Of a stretch of 34,835 bases of DNA, positions 1 to 8,417 are shown piece after piece. The position numbers and the translations under genes are program-made. Location of the stretch: contig JANQKU010000164.1 in assembly GCA_028280955.1 (NCBI GenBank), forward strand, positions 1 to 34,835, written 5' to 3'. Position 1 is the first letter of the stretch; every line of letters starts with the position of its first letter. The notes beneath the pieces are model-generated. The model worked only from the letters and a program-made list of their open reading frames with translations, did no database searches and was not told the origin of the DNA. The stretch is from Opitutaceae bacterium. GTDB taxonomy: Bacteria; Verrucomicrobiota; Verrucomicrobiia; Opitutales; Opitutaceae.

Positions 1-707
1 AGTTTGACGGCTTCCAAGCGATCTTTTTCAGCGATGATACCACCAAATCGACGAACGAGGGCCAACTGCGCTTCATGGGGAAGTTCTTTGACCAAAAGAC
101 CGATTGATTCGATTAAATGGACTCCCTTTGACCCTGGACGGAATGGGATATACTTTGCGATATTACTTTCCTCAGAATTGGCCAATGCGTTCACCAAACT
201 TCTAAAATCTCCCCCAATCACAATATGTTGCGCCATATTCTGGGCAAAACGCGCAAATTCTTCCACTGTCTCAAGTTGTTCCACTTCGCACAGCTCACGT
301 GCATCCGCAGAAAGTTTGGCTAATTTTAGAGGAAAACATTTTGGAATCCCCAGCTTCTCCAACGTGTTTAAAATGGCATTATCCGATTCAATTTCATCAA
401 CGGACTGAACCATATCACCAAACGGATCATCAAAAGCCATTGTCTGGCGAAGAATATTCACTAGCTGCTCGATCCTCTTGGGTCGACCGCTGAACTCAGG
501 ATATTCCAGCAAATCAATAAAAGTAAAATCGAGATATTTGGCCGGAACCTCACCAGCTCCTCGAATGGGCCAAGACCCCAATCCCAAATCTTCAGAAAGA
601 CTATTCAAACTCGTGTCTCCCATGATAGAGTTCTGGAAATTTCGGCGGATCTTGTTCCATTCATCCGCAGTTATATTTATGCCATTTTGGGTTTCAGTGT
701 TATCCAT
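1..707 (-). CDS. Hypothetical protein, partner of ParA (partial, C-terminus beyond window)
   Basis: The minus strand is open from an ATG at 705-707 to the left edge, giving at least 235 residues without a stop; the end of the gene lies outside the window. The translation begins MDNTETQNGINITADEW and looks soluble and mainly helical, with no signal peptide, membrane segment or motif that I recognise. It starts 67 bp downstream of the ParA ATPase gene on the same strand, so the two are probably co-transcribed. ParA-type ATPases usually act with a partner encoded next to them, so this could be the partner or cargo adaptor, but that rests on position alone. No function is assigned. The reading frame itself is well supported by its length; plus-strand frames across it are shorter and unlike any known protein. 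Confidence 0.75.
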   Translation of the reverse strand, partial: MDNTETQNGINITADEWNKIRRNFQNSIMGDTSLNSLSEDLGLGSWPIRGAGEVPAKYLDFTFIDLLEYPEFSGRPKRIEQLVNILRQTMAFDDPFGDMVQSVDEIESDNAILNTLEKLGIPKCFPLKLAKLSADARELCEVEQLETVEEFARFAQNMAQHIVIGGDFRSLVNALANSEESNIAKYIPFRPGSKGVHLIESIGLLVKELPHEAQLALVRRFGGIIAEKDRLEAVK

Positions 708-774
708 AGTAAATAATCCTTTGTTTTAAATCGGTTCGTATCTTGTCTTCTGGAGTTCTTCCGTGACGGTTTTC

Positions 775-1662
775 TTAAGTGGGAGAAACATGATTGATCA
801 TTTCAGATGCCAGTTGCATGTAATCCCCTCCCACACCGTCTGTTTCGTTGCTTTCCTTACCCAAAAGAATAACGGGGAGTCCCAAAGTTACAGATCTTCG
901 GACAACTGTTGCATCCCTTACCTGGGTATTAAAGATCTTTGCACTGGAAGAAACTCTTTTTTGATTCCGAAATTGATTCATTCTCAACTGCATACGCATT
1001 TTCGGCACATCGATATCAACTCCAGACTTGATGGCATTAAAGACGATACCGTGCACCTGAGCCATCGGACTCATCCCACTTTGCCTGAATCCGGCTGAAA
1101 CTTGGTGAAATTTATGTAATTTTTCCACCAGCAGAGTAAACCCAATCAAACTCAAGGCATCTGGGTTGGCAGGCACGTAAATCTCACTGCTGGAAAAGAC
1201 ACCACACTGGGAAGCACGCAAAATGTTTGGAGGGCAATCAAACAGGATAAAGTCATATTGGTCTTCTACCTCGGCGAGTTGCTCCTGAAACAGGACATAA
1301 CCTGGTTTTTCACCCTTATATTCATTTTCCAATTCTACCAAATCAAAGGTTGTTGGCACCAGATCCAATCCAGGCAAAAGGGATTCCCCTTCTTTTCCCT
1401 TCAGAACATCCTTTACCAGACAATCAGAAACTTTGATGTTATTCGCTGGATCAAAGATCGAATAAATAGACCTGGAACCCGACGAATTCAACAGATTCCA
1501 CCGTTCCAAACGAAGTAACCAAATACTGGCATTTGACTGAGTATCCAAATCGCATAACAAGATTCGCTTGCCCATTTTAGCCAAACAAGCGGCTGTATTA
1601 ATGATCAATGAAGTTTTCCCAACACCACCTTTATAATTAATGAAACTGATTTTTCGTGCCAT
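775..1662 (-). CDS. parA: ParA/MinD-family partitioning ATPase
   Basis: A 295-residue cytoplasmic ATPase of the ParA (SIMIBI) superfamily. The deviant Walker A motif KGGVGKT spans residues 11-17, Walker A' is around D38-D40 (CDLDTQSN), and Walker B is FILFDCPPN around D142. ATP binding drives dimerisation and non-specific DNA binding in this family, which positions DNA or protein cargo. Length is typical for a short ParA without an N-terminal DNA-binding domain. No parB gene or parS-like repeat is visible nearby, so it is an orphan here. The next gene on the same strand encodes an unknown helical protein. The 288-bp region upstream separates it from the divergent release-factor-like gene and must hold both promoters. 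The ATG start precedes the conserved beta strand directly. Confidence 0.92.
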   Translation of the reverse strand: MARKISFINYKGGVGKTSLIINTAACLAKMGKRILLCDLDTQSNASIWLLRLERWNLLNSSGSRSIYSIFDPANNIKVSDCLVKDVLKGKEGESLLPGLDLVPTTFDLVELENEYKGEKPGYVLFQEQLAEVEDQYDFILFDCPPNILRASQCGVFSSSEIYVPANPDALSLIGFTLLVEKLHKFHQVSAGFRQSGMSPMAQVHGIVFNAIKSGVDIDVPKMRMQLRMNQFRNQKRVSSSAKIFNTQVRDATVVRRSVTLGLPVILLGKESNETDGVGGDYMQLASEMINHVSPT

Positions 1663-1950
1663 CCGAGAGATAGTTTAAGAGTTTTACTTGCTCCTAAAAA
1701 CGGTTTCATTCCCCAAAAGTTTAGGGCCACAGTAGAATGAAATCAGTAAATGTGCATATCTTCTGTCTAGAGGTTTATTTGGGTAGTAACCGGGAAAACC
1801 CTCTACTCCACATGAAAGCAGGCCACAACCCCCTGCCAAAGCTTGTCAAAACCTTATAATTCCATTCATTTTGAGAGTCCCTCTTAAACAGCCGAAAATT
1901 TCTGTTTCACAGGATAAAATTACGCTGATTCCTGTTATCATCATCCTAAA

Positions 1951-2313
1951 ATGAAACGCCGCATCACTCTCAATGAGGACGACCTAGAAGAGGAATTCTC
2001 ACTTGCCTCGGGCCCAGGAGGACAAAACGTCAACAAAGTAGCCACGAAAGTTACTCTTTCCCATCGCCCATCAGGGTTACGGGTGAGCGTGCAATCCTCA
2101 CGGTCACAGGCCATTAACCGGAAACTTGCCAGGGAGAGGCTTTTAGACCTGATCCAGGACGAAGAGAAACGCCGCCTCAATGAGGCTCGATCAAAGCGGG
2201 AAAAGAAACGTAGACAATCCTCTCCACGACCTCCTGCCATTAAGGAGCAGATCCTGAAAAATAAACGAAAACGGTCAGAAACCAAACAATTGAGAGTACG
2301 AGTGACTGAGTAA
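1951..2313 (+). CDS. Small GGQ-domain peptide release factor (MTRFR/C12orf65-like)
   Basis: A 120-residue protein made only of the class I release-factor catalytic domain plus a basic tail. GPGGQNVNK places the catalytic GGQ at residues 23-25; the Gln side is methylated in many relatives and the loop promotes hydrolysis of peptidyl-tRNA. There is no codon-recognition domain. The run PSGLRV followed by SRSQAINRKLAR resembles mitochondrial MTRFR (C12orf65) more closely than ArfB. The Lys/Arg-rich C-terminus (about residues 65-118) suits binding in the empty mRNA channel or to rRNA, as in ArfB and ICT1. Likely role: freeing stalled nascent chains. It is divergent from parA, and its stop lies 6 bp from the stop of the convergent ABC-F gene. 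ATG at 1951 gives the expected short N-terminus, without a Shine-Dalgarno sequence. Confidence 0.85.
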   Translation: MKRRITLNEDDLEEEFSLASGPGGQNVNKVATKVTLSHRPSGLRVSVQSSRSQAINRKLARERLLDLIQDEEKRRLNEARSKREKKRRQSSPRPPAIKEQILKNKRKRSETKQLRVRVTE

Positions 2314-2319
2314 TTTTAC

Positions 2320-4272
2320 CTAGGTCTGCGTAGTGCTACCTAACTCAGTAAGCTTTTCTGTGACACTTTCCCATTCCTCATAGCTCTTTTCTAAAGAGTC
2401 CTTAATCTTGTCATGTTCCTGTAGCAATCGCGTTGTTTCGTCGCCCTGCTGGTAAAACCCAGGCAACAACATACTCGCTTCAACCTCCTTGTGCTGTGCT
2501 TCTAATTTCTCAATTTTGATTTCAAGCTCTTTGATCCTTTTCTTCAAAGGTCCGAATTGCTTGCGCAGCTCAGCCTCTTTTCGCCTTCGCTCTTTGGGCG
2601 ATAAAATCTCCCTTTTCCCCTGAGATTTTCGCACAATATCACCTTTAGCCTCTGCTATTCTCAAGGCTTCCGCTTCAATCTGCATGACATATTCGGAAAC
2701 ATTTCCCAAAAACAGTCTGACTCTCTTTTGGCTCACTTCCAAAACTTTCGTCACAATACCATCGAGAAAATCACGATCATGTGAAACGATAACCATACTC
2801 CCTTTATACTCTCCCAGAGCCTTCTGGAGAACAGACTTCGAGCGCATATCCAAGTGATTGGTCGGCTCATCCATTATCATAAAATTAGCAGACTTCAGCA
2901 GCATTTTTGCCAAGGCCAACCGACTTTTTTCACCTCCTGATAAGACCTTAACACGTTTAAAAACATCATCTCCTCGAAAAAGAAACGCCCCTAAAATAGC
3001 CCGTAGCTGCGTCTCCCCCGCACCTGAAGAAACCTCTCTCATAATCTCGAGAACCTCTTTTGATAAATCCAATTCATTTGGCTGGTGCTGAGCAAAATAA
3101 GAAGCCGTCACATTATGCCCTATCTTTACCTGTCCTCCCTGAATAGGTTCCTCTCCAGCTAAAATTCTGACAAAAGTAGATTTTCCCGCTCCATTTACCC
3201 CCACGATCGCGATGCGATCCCCCTTCTCTATTCGATAGTTGAGACCCTCAAAGACAGTCAAATCTCCATATTGCTTCAGGACATTCTCTAGCTCCATCAC
3301 TACCTGTCCGCTGGGACGAGGGTCTGGAAACGAAAAGTGGATATCTGGAGTATCATCCTCAATTTCAATTCGTTTGATTTTTTCTAATTGCTTAATTCGG
3401 CTTTGCACCTGGCTTGCCTTGCTCGCTTTGGAACGAAAACGCTCAATAAACCGTTCTGTCTGTTGAAGCTCTCTCTGCTGATTCTTGAAAGCCTTTGTTT
3501 GTAATTCTCTTCTCAAGACACTTTCCCGCTCAAAAAAGGCGTAATTGCCTGCGTAATTTTCCATTTTTCCCGCAGAAAGTGCTAGCGTCCTATTTGATAA
3601 CGCATTCAAAAAAGCTTTATCGTGTGACACGAGCAGAAGAGAACCATCATACTTTTTTAAAAACGCTTCCAACCAACGTAACGAAGATAAATCCAGATGA
3701 TTTGTTGGCTCATCGAGCAGTAAGAGAGAAGGCTGCCGAAGTAACAGCTTAGCCAATGCTATTCGCATCTGCCATCCTCCACTGAACTCTTTACAATCCC
3801 TCTCCATATCCGACATGGAAAAGCCCAATCCCAGAAGAATCGTTTCCACTCTCGATTGAAGTCGAGATGCCTCTAACTCCTCCAAACGATGCTCCCACTC
3901 ACCAATTATCTCCAATGTCTCTGCATAAAGATCACTGGTTGTGTCCATCTTCTCTAATTGTTCACTGGCTTCTTCAATATGCTTTTGAATCGAGATGATA
4001 TTCTCGAAAGCCGATTCCGCCTCCTTATAAAGGGAACGTCCAGCAGCCACGATCCCTTCTTGAGGAAGGTAGCCCAGTGTCACATAATTCGCCCTCTGCA
4101 CTGAACCCGACTCCGCTTCCATCTCCCCCAGAATTAATTTGAGAAGTGTTGATTTACCCGCTCCATTGGGACCAACGAGCCCAATACGATCCCTGGAGCC
4201 AATCGTTGTGGAAATATCCCGAAAAAGGAAGCGTTCACCAAATCGGAGAGTTATATTTTGAAGTGTAAGCAC
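2320..4272 (-). CDS. ABC-F family ATPase (ribosome-associated, YheS/Uup-like)
   Basis: A 650-residue cytoplasmic protein with two ABC cassettes and no membrane segments. Cassette 1 has Walker A GPNGAGKST at 34-42, signature FSGGWQMR at 163-170 and DEPTNHLD at 187-194. Cassette 2 has GVNGAGKST at 358-366, LSGGEKSR at 444-451 and DEPTNHLD at 468-475. The linker at about 250-305 carries ERFRSKASKASQVQSR, the P-site tRNA interaction motif region. A charged coiled coil fills about 535-645. ABC-F proteins bind the ribosomal E site and act on stalled or slow ribosomes; some give antibiotic resistance. The linker and C-terminal coiled coil fit the YheS/Uup subgroups better than EttA, but the exact subgroup is not settled. 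It converges on the release-factor-like gene, another ribosome-rescue candidate. Confidence 0.93.
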   Translation of the reverse strand: MLTLQNITLRFGERFLFRDISTTIGSRDRIGLVGPNGAGKSTLLKLILGEMEAESGSVQRANYVTLGYLPQEGIVAAGRSLYKEAESAFENIISIQKHIEEASEQLEKMDTTSDLYAETLEIIGEWEHRLEELEASRLQSRVETILLGLGFSMSDMERDCKEFSGGWQMRIALAKLLLRQPSLLLLDEPTNHLDLSSLRWLEAFLKKYDGSLLLVSHDKAFLNALSNRTLALSAGKMENYAGNYAFFERESVLRRELQTKAFKNQQRELQQTERFIERFRSKASKASQVQSRIKQLEKIKRIEIEDDTPDIHFSFPDPRPSGQVVMELENVLKQYGDLTVFEGLNYRIEKGDRIAIVGVNGAGKSTFVRILAGEEPIQGGQVKIGHNVTASYFAQHQPNELDLSKEVLEIMREVSSGAGETQLRAILGAFLFRGDDVFKRVKVLSGGEKSRLALAKMLLKSANFMIMDEPTNHLDMRSKSVLQKALGEYKGSMVIVSHDRDFLDGIVTKVLEVSQKRVRLFLGNVSEYVMQIEAEALRIAEAKGDIVRKSQGKREILSPKERRRKEAELRKQFGPLKKRIKELEIKIEKLEAQHKEVEASMLLPGFYQQGDETTRLLQEHDKIKDSLEKSYEEWESVTEKLTELGSTTQT

Positions 4273-4422
4273 GAAAAGTAGAATCTAAAAGCCGGCCATT
4301 CCATTCGGCAAGACCCATGATCGGACAAAACCTGAGTTCTCTTAGAAAAGGTCTAACAATTCAGATCGCTTACCCAAACATCACATGTTATAGACCTACC
4401 CTTATCTCAGAGTCATTTTCGC

Positions 4423-5241
4423 ATGAAACAAACCAGCCGATCTTTTTCCATCCATCGTCATTCCACGCAGAATAAAGTGGAAGAAACCAAGGATCTTGTG
4501 GCGGCAGAAGAACCTCTGGAAATTCGTATCGGAGGCAAAAGCTTAGCCGTTGTTATGCGGACACCTGGGCATGACAGGGAACTGGCTGCAGGCTTTCTCT
4601 GGTCCGAGGCCCTAATCCGATCTCGCGACGATGTTCTCGATATTATCAAATGTGGACGAAAAGGAGAACCGCCCAATGAAAACATTCTGGATGTCATTCT
4701 GGCCAACCCTGACGCGCTTAATTGGAAAGATCTCGTGCGCAATACCTTCACCTCATCGAGTTGTGGGATTTGCAGCAAAGCCAGTATTGAGGCGATTCAC
4801 CAAAAATTCTTACCCATCGAAACCGACGATTTCAACGTGTCTCAGGAGACAATCTATTCTCTTCCACAAAAATTGAGAGCAGAACAACAAATGTTTGAAC
4901 AAACCGGAGGGCTCCACGCCTCTGCTCTATTCAGTCAAGAAGGTCAAATGTGTGTTCTCCGTGAAGATGTCGGGCGGCACAACGCTTTAGATAAAGTCAT
5001 CGGATCCAGTTTCTTCAGTAACGAGCTTCCCCTGAAAAACCAAATATTATTGGTCAGTGGACGCGTTTCTTTTGAAATCATGCAAAAGGCACTGTCCTGT
5101 GCGATTCCAATTATTGTCGCCATATCTGCCCCTTCCAGCCTTGCCGTTCAGTTTGCTCAGGAAAGTGGACAAACCTTAATCGGGTTCCTCCGTGGAGAAA
5201 AAATGAATGTTTACTCCGGGCATACCCGCATTTCTGTTTGA
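4423..5241 (+). CDS. fdhD: Formate dehydrogenase accessory sulfurtransferase FdhD
   Basis: A 272-residue cytoplasmic protein. FdhD carries sulfur from the cysteine desulfurase IscS to the molybdenum (or tungsten) bis-MGD cofactor before it enters formate dehydrogenase. Family blocks are all present: PGHDRELAAGFLWSEALI at 48-65, SSCGICSKAS with the persulfide-bearing CxxC (C114 and C117), TGGLHASALF, EDVGRHNALDKVIG and SGRVSFEIMQKA. Length is normal. ATG at 4423 precedes a short variable leader, with no clear ribosome binding site. Neither formate dehydrogenase nor molybdenum-cofactor genes are in the window, so its client enzyme must be encoded elsewhere. Its stop lies 18 bp from that of the convergent SEC-C gene. 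Confidence 0.93.
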   Translation: MKQTSRSFSIHRHSTQNKVEETKDLVAAEEPLEIRIGGKSLAVVMRTPGHDRELAAGFLWSEALIRSRDDVLDIIKCGRKGEPPNENILDVILANPDALNWKDLVRNTFTSSSCGICSKASIEAIHQKFLPIETDDFNVSQETIYSLPQKLRAEQQMFEQTGGLHASALFSQEGQMCVLREDVGRHNALDKVIGSSFFSNELPLKNQILLVSGRVSFEIMQKALSCAIPIIVAISAPSSLAVQFAQESGQTLIGFLRGEKMNVYSGHTRISV

Positions 5242-5259
5242 GAAATCCTTACCTCAGGG

Positions 5260-5754
5260 CTATTTCCCGCAGCATTTTTTGTATTTTTTTCCACTGCCAC
5301 AGCTACATGGATCATTTCTCCCTATTTTAGGCGCCTCCCGTTTCACGGTTTGTCCCTTGGGAGAAATGTGCCCTGCATAGTACCAACGTCCCTCTTGTTT
5401 CACAAATTTTCCTATCTCATGGTGAACCTTCTCCTCCGACTCTCCCTTCTGTTTAAATCGGGCAGAAAACCCAACGATACCGGTTTTGTCTTCTTCAGAA
5501 CCCCCTTCTATTTGTAAAATCTCAAGACCAATCCATTCCGAATTTTCAGCCCAGCGGAGAGTTTCAGCAGCCGAAAAATCCGACTTTTCCTGCGAAGTTA
5601 GCGTCTCTTCTAAATAAGAAATCTTTTTATTCACATAGGCCGTATAACGGGAACGCATCAACGCTTCAGCCGTCGGAGCAACCCGTTCCCCTGAAATGTA
5701 AACTTCGCAACAGTCACTATAGGCAATCTCAGATCCACAAGGGCATAAATTCAT
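5260..5754 (-). CDS. YchJ-family SEC-C zinc-motif protein (UPF0225)
   Basis: A 164-residue soluble protein with a cysteine-rich zinc-binding motif at each end. The N-terminal set is C4, C6, C15, C16. The C-terminal SEC-C motif, with the run [16 protein letters not shown], has C150, C152, C161 and C162. Between them is the NTF2-like YchJ domain, recognisable from [11 protein letters not shown] and the WYYAGH segment. The family is widespread and its biochemical role is not established; SEC-C motifs elsewhere, such as in SecA, bind zinc and contact protein partners. Length matches E. coli YchJ. The gene converges with fdhD and is about 50 bp downstream of the TonB-domain lipoprotein gene on the same strand. 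Confidence 0.9.
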   Translation of the reverse strand: MNLCPCGSEIAYSDCCEVYISGERVAPTAEALMRSRYTAYVNKKISYLEETLTSQEKSDFSAAETLRWAENSEWIGLEILQIEGGSEEDKTGIVGFSARFKQKGESEEKVHHEIGKFVKQEGRWYYAGHISPKGQTVKREAPKIGRNDPCSCGSGKKYKKCCGK

Positions 5755-5804
5755 ATCTTATCTCTTCAATACCCCAACCTGTAAAAAGTAAAAACGATGA
5801 TTTA

Positions 5805-6707
5805 TTATTTTTCGCTATTCGTATCTTCAGAATAATCAAACGAGATAGGAAGTTCTACCTGACTGCGAACTGGTTTACCTTCTCGAATCCGCGGAATGAA
5901 CTGCCAGAAACGAATCGCCGTTAGAGCAGATTGCTCAAATACCTGGTGGCTCGATTCAACAACTTCTGGATCTTTAACTTGCCCTTCCTCGGTAACCGTA
6001 AAGCGAAGTTTTACTCTTCCTGAAGCTTTGGATTCTTTCATTTTCTCAGGAAAAACAGGTTCTTGCTTAAGAATTGCCGTCACTTCTATCTCTGCCAATT
6101 CATGCCCCTCTGGGGTTCTCACATAGAATGTTCCGAAATTCGAAATCAAATGATTGAAGACGGAATTAGGAGCCATCTGACCCGTCCCAAACTCAGAGGC
6201 ACATATAATAGGAAATTCTACCGGAAAATCCACCGGCTTCTCATCTAGTAGTGCTGGGAAAAACTTGCTCTCCCGAATTGCTTCAAGAGCGTATTCATTG
6301 AAACGAGGCTCTGTCGAGCTGGCTATTTTGGGATCAACAACATTTCCCTCTCGATCAATCACAAATTCTAACGAAACAGTTCCTTCCACACCTTCCATCC
6401 GTAAACTAAGCGGATAAAAAGGATAATAAAAGACTCGGGGTTCCGGAGCATATACCATTACAGTTTCCTTTTCTGCCTCTTCAGACTCCTCTGCTATAGT
6501 TGTCTCATCGGGTTCACTTGTTTCAACCACCTCGACATTCCGATTGAAGGAAACTCGATGCATTTCATCAGATTCACTTTCACCTGCTTCAGCAGACTGA
6601 GAAACCACTTCTTTTTCTGCATCAGAAACTTCCGTGGTTTGTTTCTTGGAACAGCCGACAAAGAAAGCCGTAACTAACAAAAAGAAAAGAATTAATACGT
6701 TTCGCAT
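5805..6707 (-). CDS. Lipoprotein with two TonB C-terminal domains
   Basis: A 300-residue predicted lipoprotein. The start at 6707 is preferred over the upstream codon at 6761 because it begins directly with a signal peptide, MRNVLILFFLLVTAFFVGC, with the lipobox Cys at 19. An acidic low-complexity linker covers about 21-85. Two TonB_C-type domains follow: about 95-170 (YPLSLRMEGVEGTVSLEFVI onwards) and about 213-292 (EPVFPEKMKESKASGRVKLR onwards). Each shows the Gly-x-Val strand, a D/E-x-EGxV turn and an ALEAIR/ALTAIR helix ending in F-x-P. Classical TonB has one such domain and an inner-membrane anchor with a Pro-rich spacer; here the anchor is a lipid and the spacer is Glu-rich. It may be an energy-independent envelope or scaffold protein rather than a working TonB. 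Upstream on the same strand is the glyoxalase-like gene. Confidence 0.82.
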   Translation of the reverse strand: MRNVLILFFLLVTAFFVGCSKKQTTEVSDAEKEVVSQSAEAGESESDEMHRVSFNRNVEVVETSEPDETTIAEESEEAEKETVMVYAPEPRVFYYPFYPLSLRMEGVEGTVSLEFVIDREGNVVDPKIASSTEPRFNEYALEAIRESKFFPALLDEKPVDFPVEFPIICASEFGTGQMAPNSVFNHLISNFGTFYVRTPEGHELAEIEVTAILKQEPVFPEKMKESKASGRVKLRFTVTEEGQVKDPEVVESSHQVFEQSALTAIRFWQFIPRIREGKPVRSQVELPISFDYSEDTNSEK

Positions 6708-6769
6708 GAGAATGGTCGTTTCAACAGAATTCCACCTTGGTCCGAAGTCAAGGCAAGGCACTGCTGCGC

Positions 6770-7153
6770 TTAATTTTCAGCACACTCCAAAAGTTCGACC
6801 TCATACCCATCCGGATCGGTCACAAAAGCCATCCGTCTACCCTCTGGAAAGGTTTCTCTCCAATCGGACGGCCAGATTTCGTAACCTTGTTTTTCCAATT
6901 CGTTGCAAGTCGCAATCAAATCTGGGTAACCCACAGCCGTATGCATGAGATCTTCTTGCACCACAGGTTTCTCATCTGGTGAAAAACAGAGCTCCAATAA
7001 ATGCTCACTTCCTGGCATTTCCAAAAAAACAAGTTCATTGCCGGCGGGCGATTTTGGATTACGCCGCTTCAATGAAAACCCTAACGGTTCATAAAAAGAA
7101 ATTGTTTTTTCAAGGTTACTTACCCTGATTCGAGTATGAAGAAAGACTGGCAT
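6770..7153 (-). CDS. gloA: Glyoxalase I-like VOC-family protein
   Basis: A 127-residue protein with two beta-alpha-beta-beta-beta VOC modules. All four metal ligands of glyoxalase I appear at the expected places: H6 (FLHTRIRV), E54 (HLLELCF), H71 (MHTAVGY) and E120 (DPDGYEVELLE), compared with H5, E56, H74 and E122 in E. coli GloA. The enzyme isomerises the hemithioacetal of methylglyoxal and glutathione (or another thiol) to the lactoyl thioester. It is slightly shorter than E. coli GloA, and the segment TFPEGRRMAFVTDPDGYEVE fits the family. Substrate cannot be settled from sequence, since VOC members vary. It precedes the double-TonB lipoprotein by 62 bp on the same strand and diverges from mtnA. 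Confidence 0.8.
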   Translation of the reverse strand: MPVFLHTRIRVSNLEKTISFYEPLGFSLKRRNPKSPAGNELVFLEMPGSEHLLELCFSPDEKPVVQEDLMHTAVGYPDLIATCNELEKQGYEIWPSDWRETFPEGRRMAFVTDPDGYEVELLECAEN

Positions 7154-7276
7154 CTTTTCATTACAAGGAAGTAACCAGCAGACGCCCAGAAAAATCGTAA
7201 CCGTTTATAGAAGACTCCAGAAGCAAAGGGTTCCTTTCAGTTATCAACGCTCCCAAATCTTGCCATAAAAGAAATT

Positions 7277-8398
7277 GTGAGTCACTTTCTTCATCAAGTG
7301 AACATAGGCAATCAACCCTACAGAACTATTTGGAAATCCTTTGACGGCTGGTCCGTCACCATTATCGATCAAACCAAACTTCCCCATCTCTTTGAAACGG
7401 CTCAGCTCACAACAGTAGAGGAAGCTGCTTCCGCAATCAAAGCGATGCTTGTTCGTGGTGCACCGTTAATCGGAGCAACAGCAGTATATGGAATGTGTCT
7501 GGCTGTTCACGAAGATCCAAGCGATGACAATGTAAAAAAAGCCAGCGATCTTTTGATCGCTACACGCCCCACTGCCGTCAATCTGCGATGGGCCATCGAA
7601 GCGATAAAAAGCAAATTGCTGGCAATCCCTCCAGAAGCTCGTGAAGCAGCCGCCTATTCCCATGCGGAAGCAATCTGCGATGAAGACGTCAAAATCAATC
7701 GTGCCATTGGCGAAAATGGTCTGAAGCTCATCCGCAAAATCGCCAGTTCCAAAAACGAGCCCATCAATATTCTCACCCACTGCAACGCAGGATGGCTGGC
7801 TACAGTTGACCATGGAACAGCCCTTGCCCCGATCTATAAAGCTCACGATGCCGGGATAGCAATTCACGTATGGGTCGATGAAACCCGCCCACGCAATCAA
7901 GGAGCATCACTGACAGCATGGGAGTTAGCCCAACATGGCGTACCTCACAGTGTTATCGTAGATAACGCTGGCGGTTATTTGATGCAAATAAAACAAGTCG
8001 ATCTTTGCCTGGTTGGAACAGATCGAACGACCAGCCAAGGAGATGTCTGTAACAAAATAGGAACTTACCTTAAAGCTCTTGCCGCTCACGATAATAACAT
8101 ACCATTCTATGTGGCCCTTCCCTATCCGACTATCGACTGGAGTATTGAAAACGGGCTCACGGAAATCCCCATCGAAATCCGAGAAGAAAGTGAAGTGACC
8201 CATATGACCGGATGCACCTCCGAAGGAATTCTCCAAACAATTCGATTAACTCCTGAAAACAGCCCGTCTGCCAATTATGCCTTTGATATAACGCCAGCCC
8301 GTCTGATAACCGGATTGATCACCGAAAGAGGAATTTGTTCTGCTTCGCACGAAGATCTGCTCACTCTTTATCCCGAAAAAGCCTCCCACTCATCATAA
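7277..8398 (+). CDS. mtnA: S-methyl-5-thioribose-1-phosphate isomerase
   Basis: A 373-residue cytoplasmic enzyme of the eIF-2B-like family, converting methylthioribose-1-phosphate to methylthioribulose-1-phosphate in the methionine salvage pathway. Visible signatures are RGAPLIGATAVYG (60-72), catalytic C169 in NILTHCNAGWLAT, DETRPRNQGASLTAWEL (201-217) and catalytic D249 in LVGTDR, followed by GDVCNKIGTYLKAL. The C-terminal block FDITPARLITGLITERGI is typical. The start is a GTG at 7277; the next in-frame GTG is at residue 8, and no ATG fits the N-terminus. The run leading to it has no clear Shine-Dalgarno sequence. A HAD hydrolase follows after 19 bp, then msrB. No other methionine-salvage genes (mtnK, mtnB, mtnD) are in the window. 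Confidence 0.93.
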   Translation: MSHFLHQVNIGNQPYRTIWKSFDGWSVTIIDQTKLPHLFETAQLTTVEEAASAIKAMLVRGAPLIGATAVYGMCLAVHEDPSDDNVKKASDLLIATRPTAVNLRWAIEAIKSKLLAIPPEAREAAAYSHAEAICDEDVKINRAIGENGLKLIRKIASSKNEPINILTHCNAGWLATVDHGTALAPIYKAHDAGIAIHVWVDETRPRNQGASLTAWELAQHGVPHSVIVDNAGGYLMQIKQVDLCLVGTDRTTSQGDVCNKIGTYLKALAAHDNNIPFYVALPYPTIDWSIENGLTEIPIEIREESEVTHMTGCTSEGILQTIRLTPENSPSANYAFDITPARLITGLITERGICSASHEDLLTLYPEKASHSS

Positions 8399-8417
8399 AA
8401 AAGAATCACACCTTTAG

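Noticed and set aside
4-408. Plus-strand open frame of 134 residues at the left edge
   Set aside because: It lies opposite a longer minus-strand frame that is open to the edge and follows parA; the plus frame is Ser-rich with no family features.
1783-1806. Imperfect hairpin between parA and the release-factor gene
   Set aside because: Only 4-bp and 3-bp stems with an asymmetric loop; no T-tract; weak as either terminator or operator.
1941-2285. Minus-strand frame of 114 residues
   Set aside because: Antisense to the GGQ release-factor gene, whose motifs are clear.
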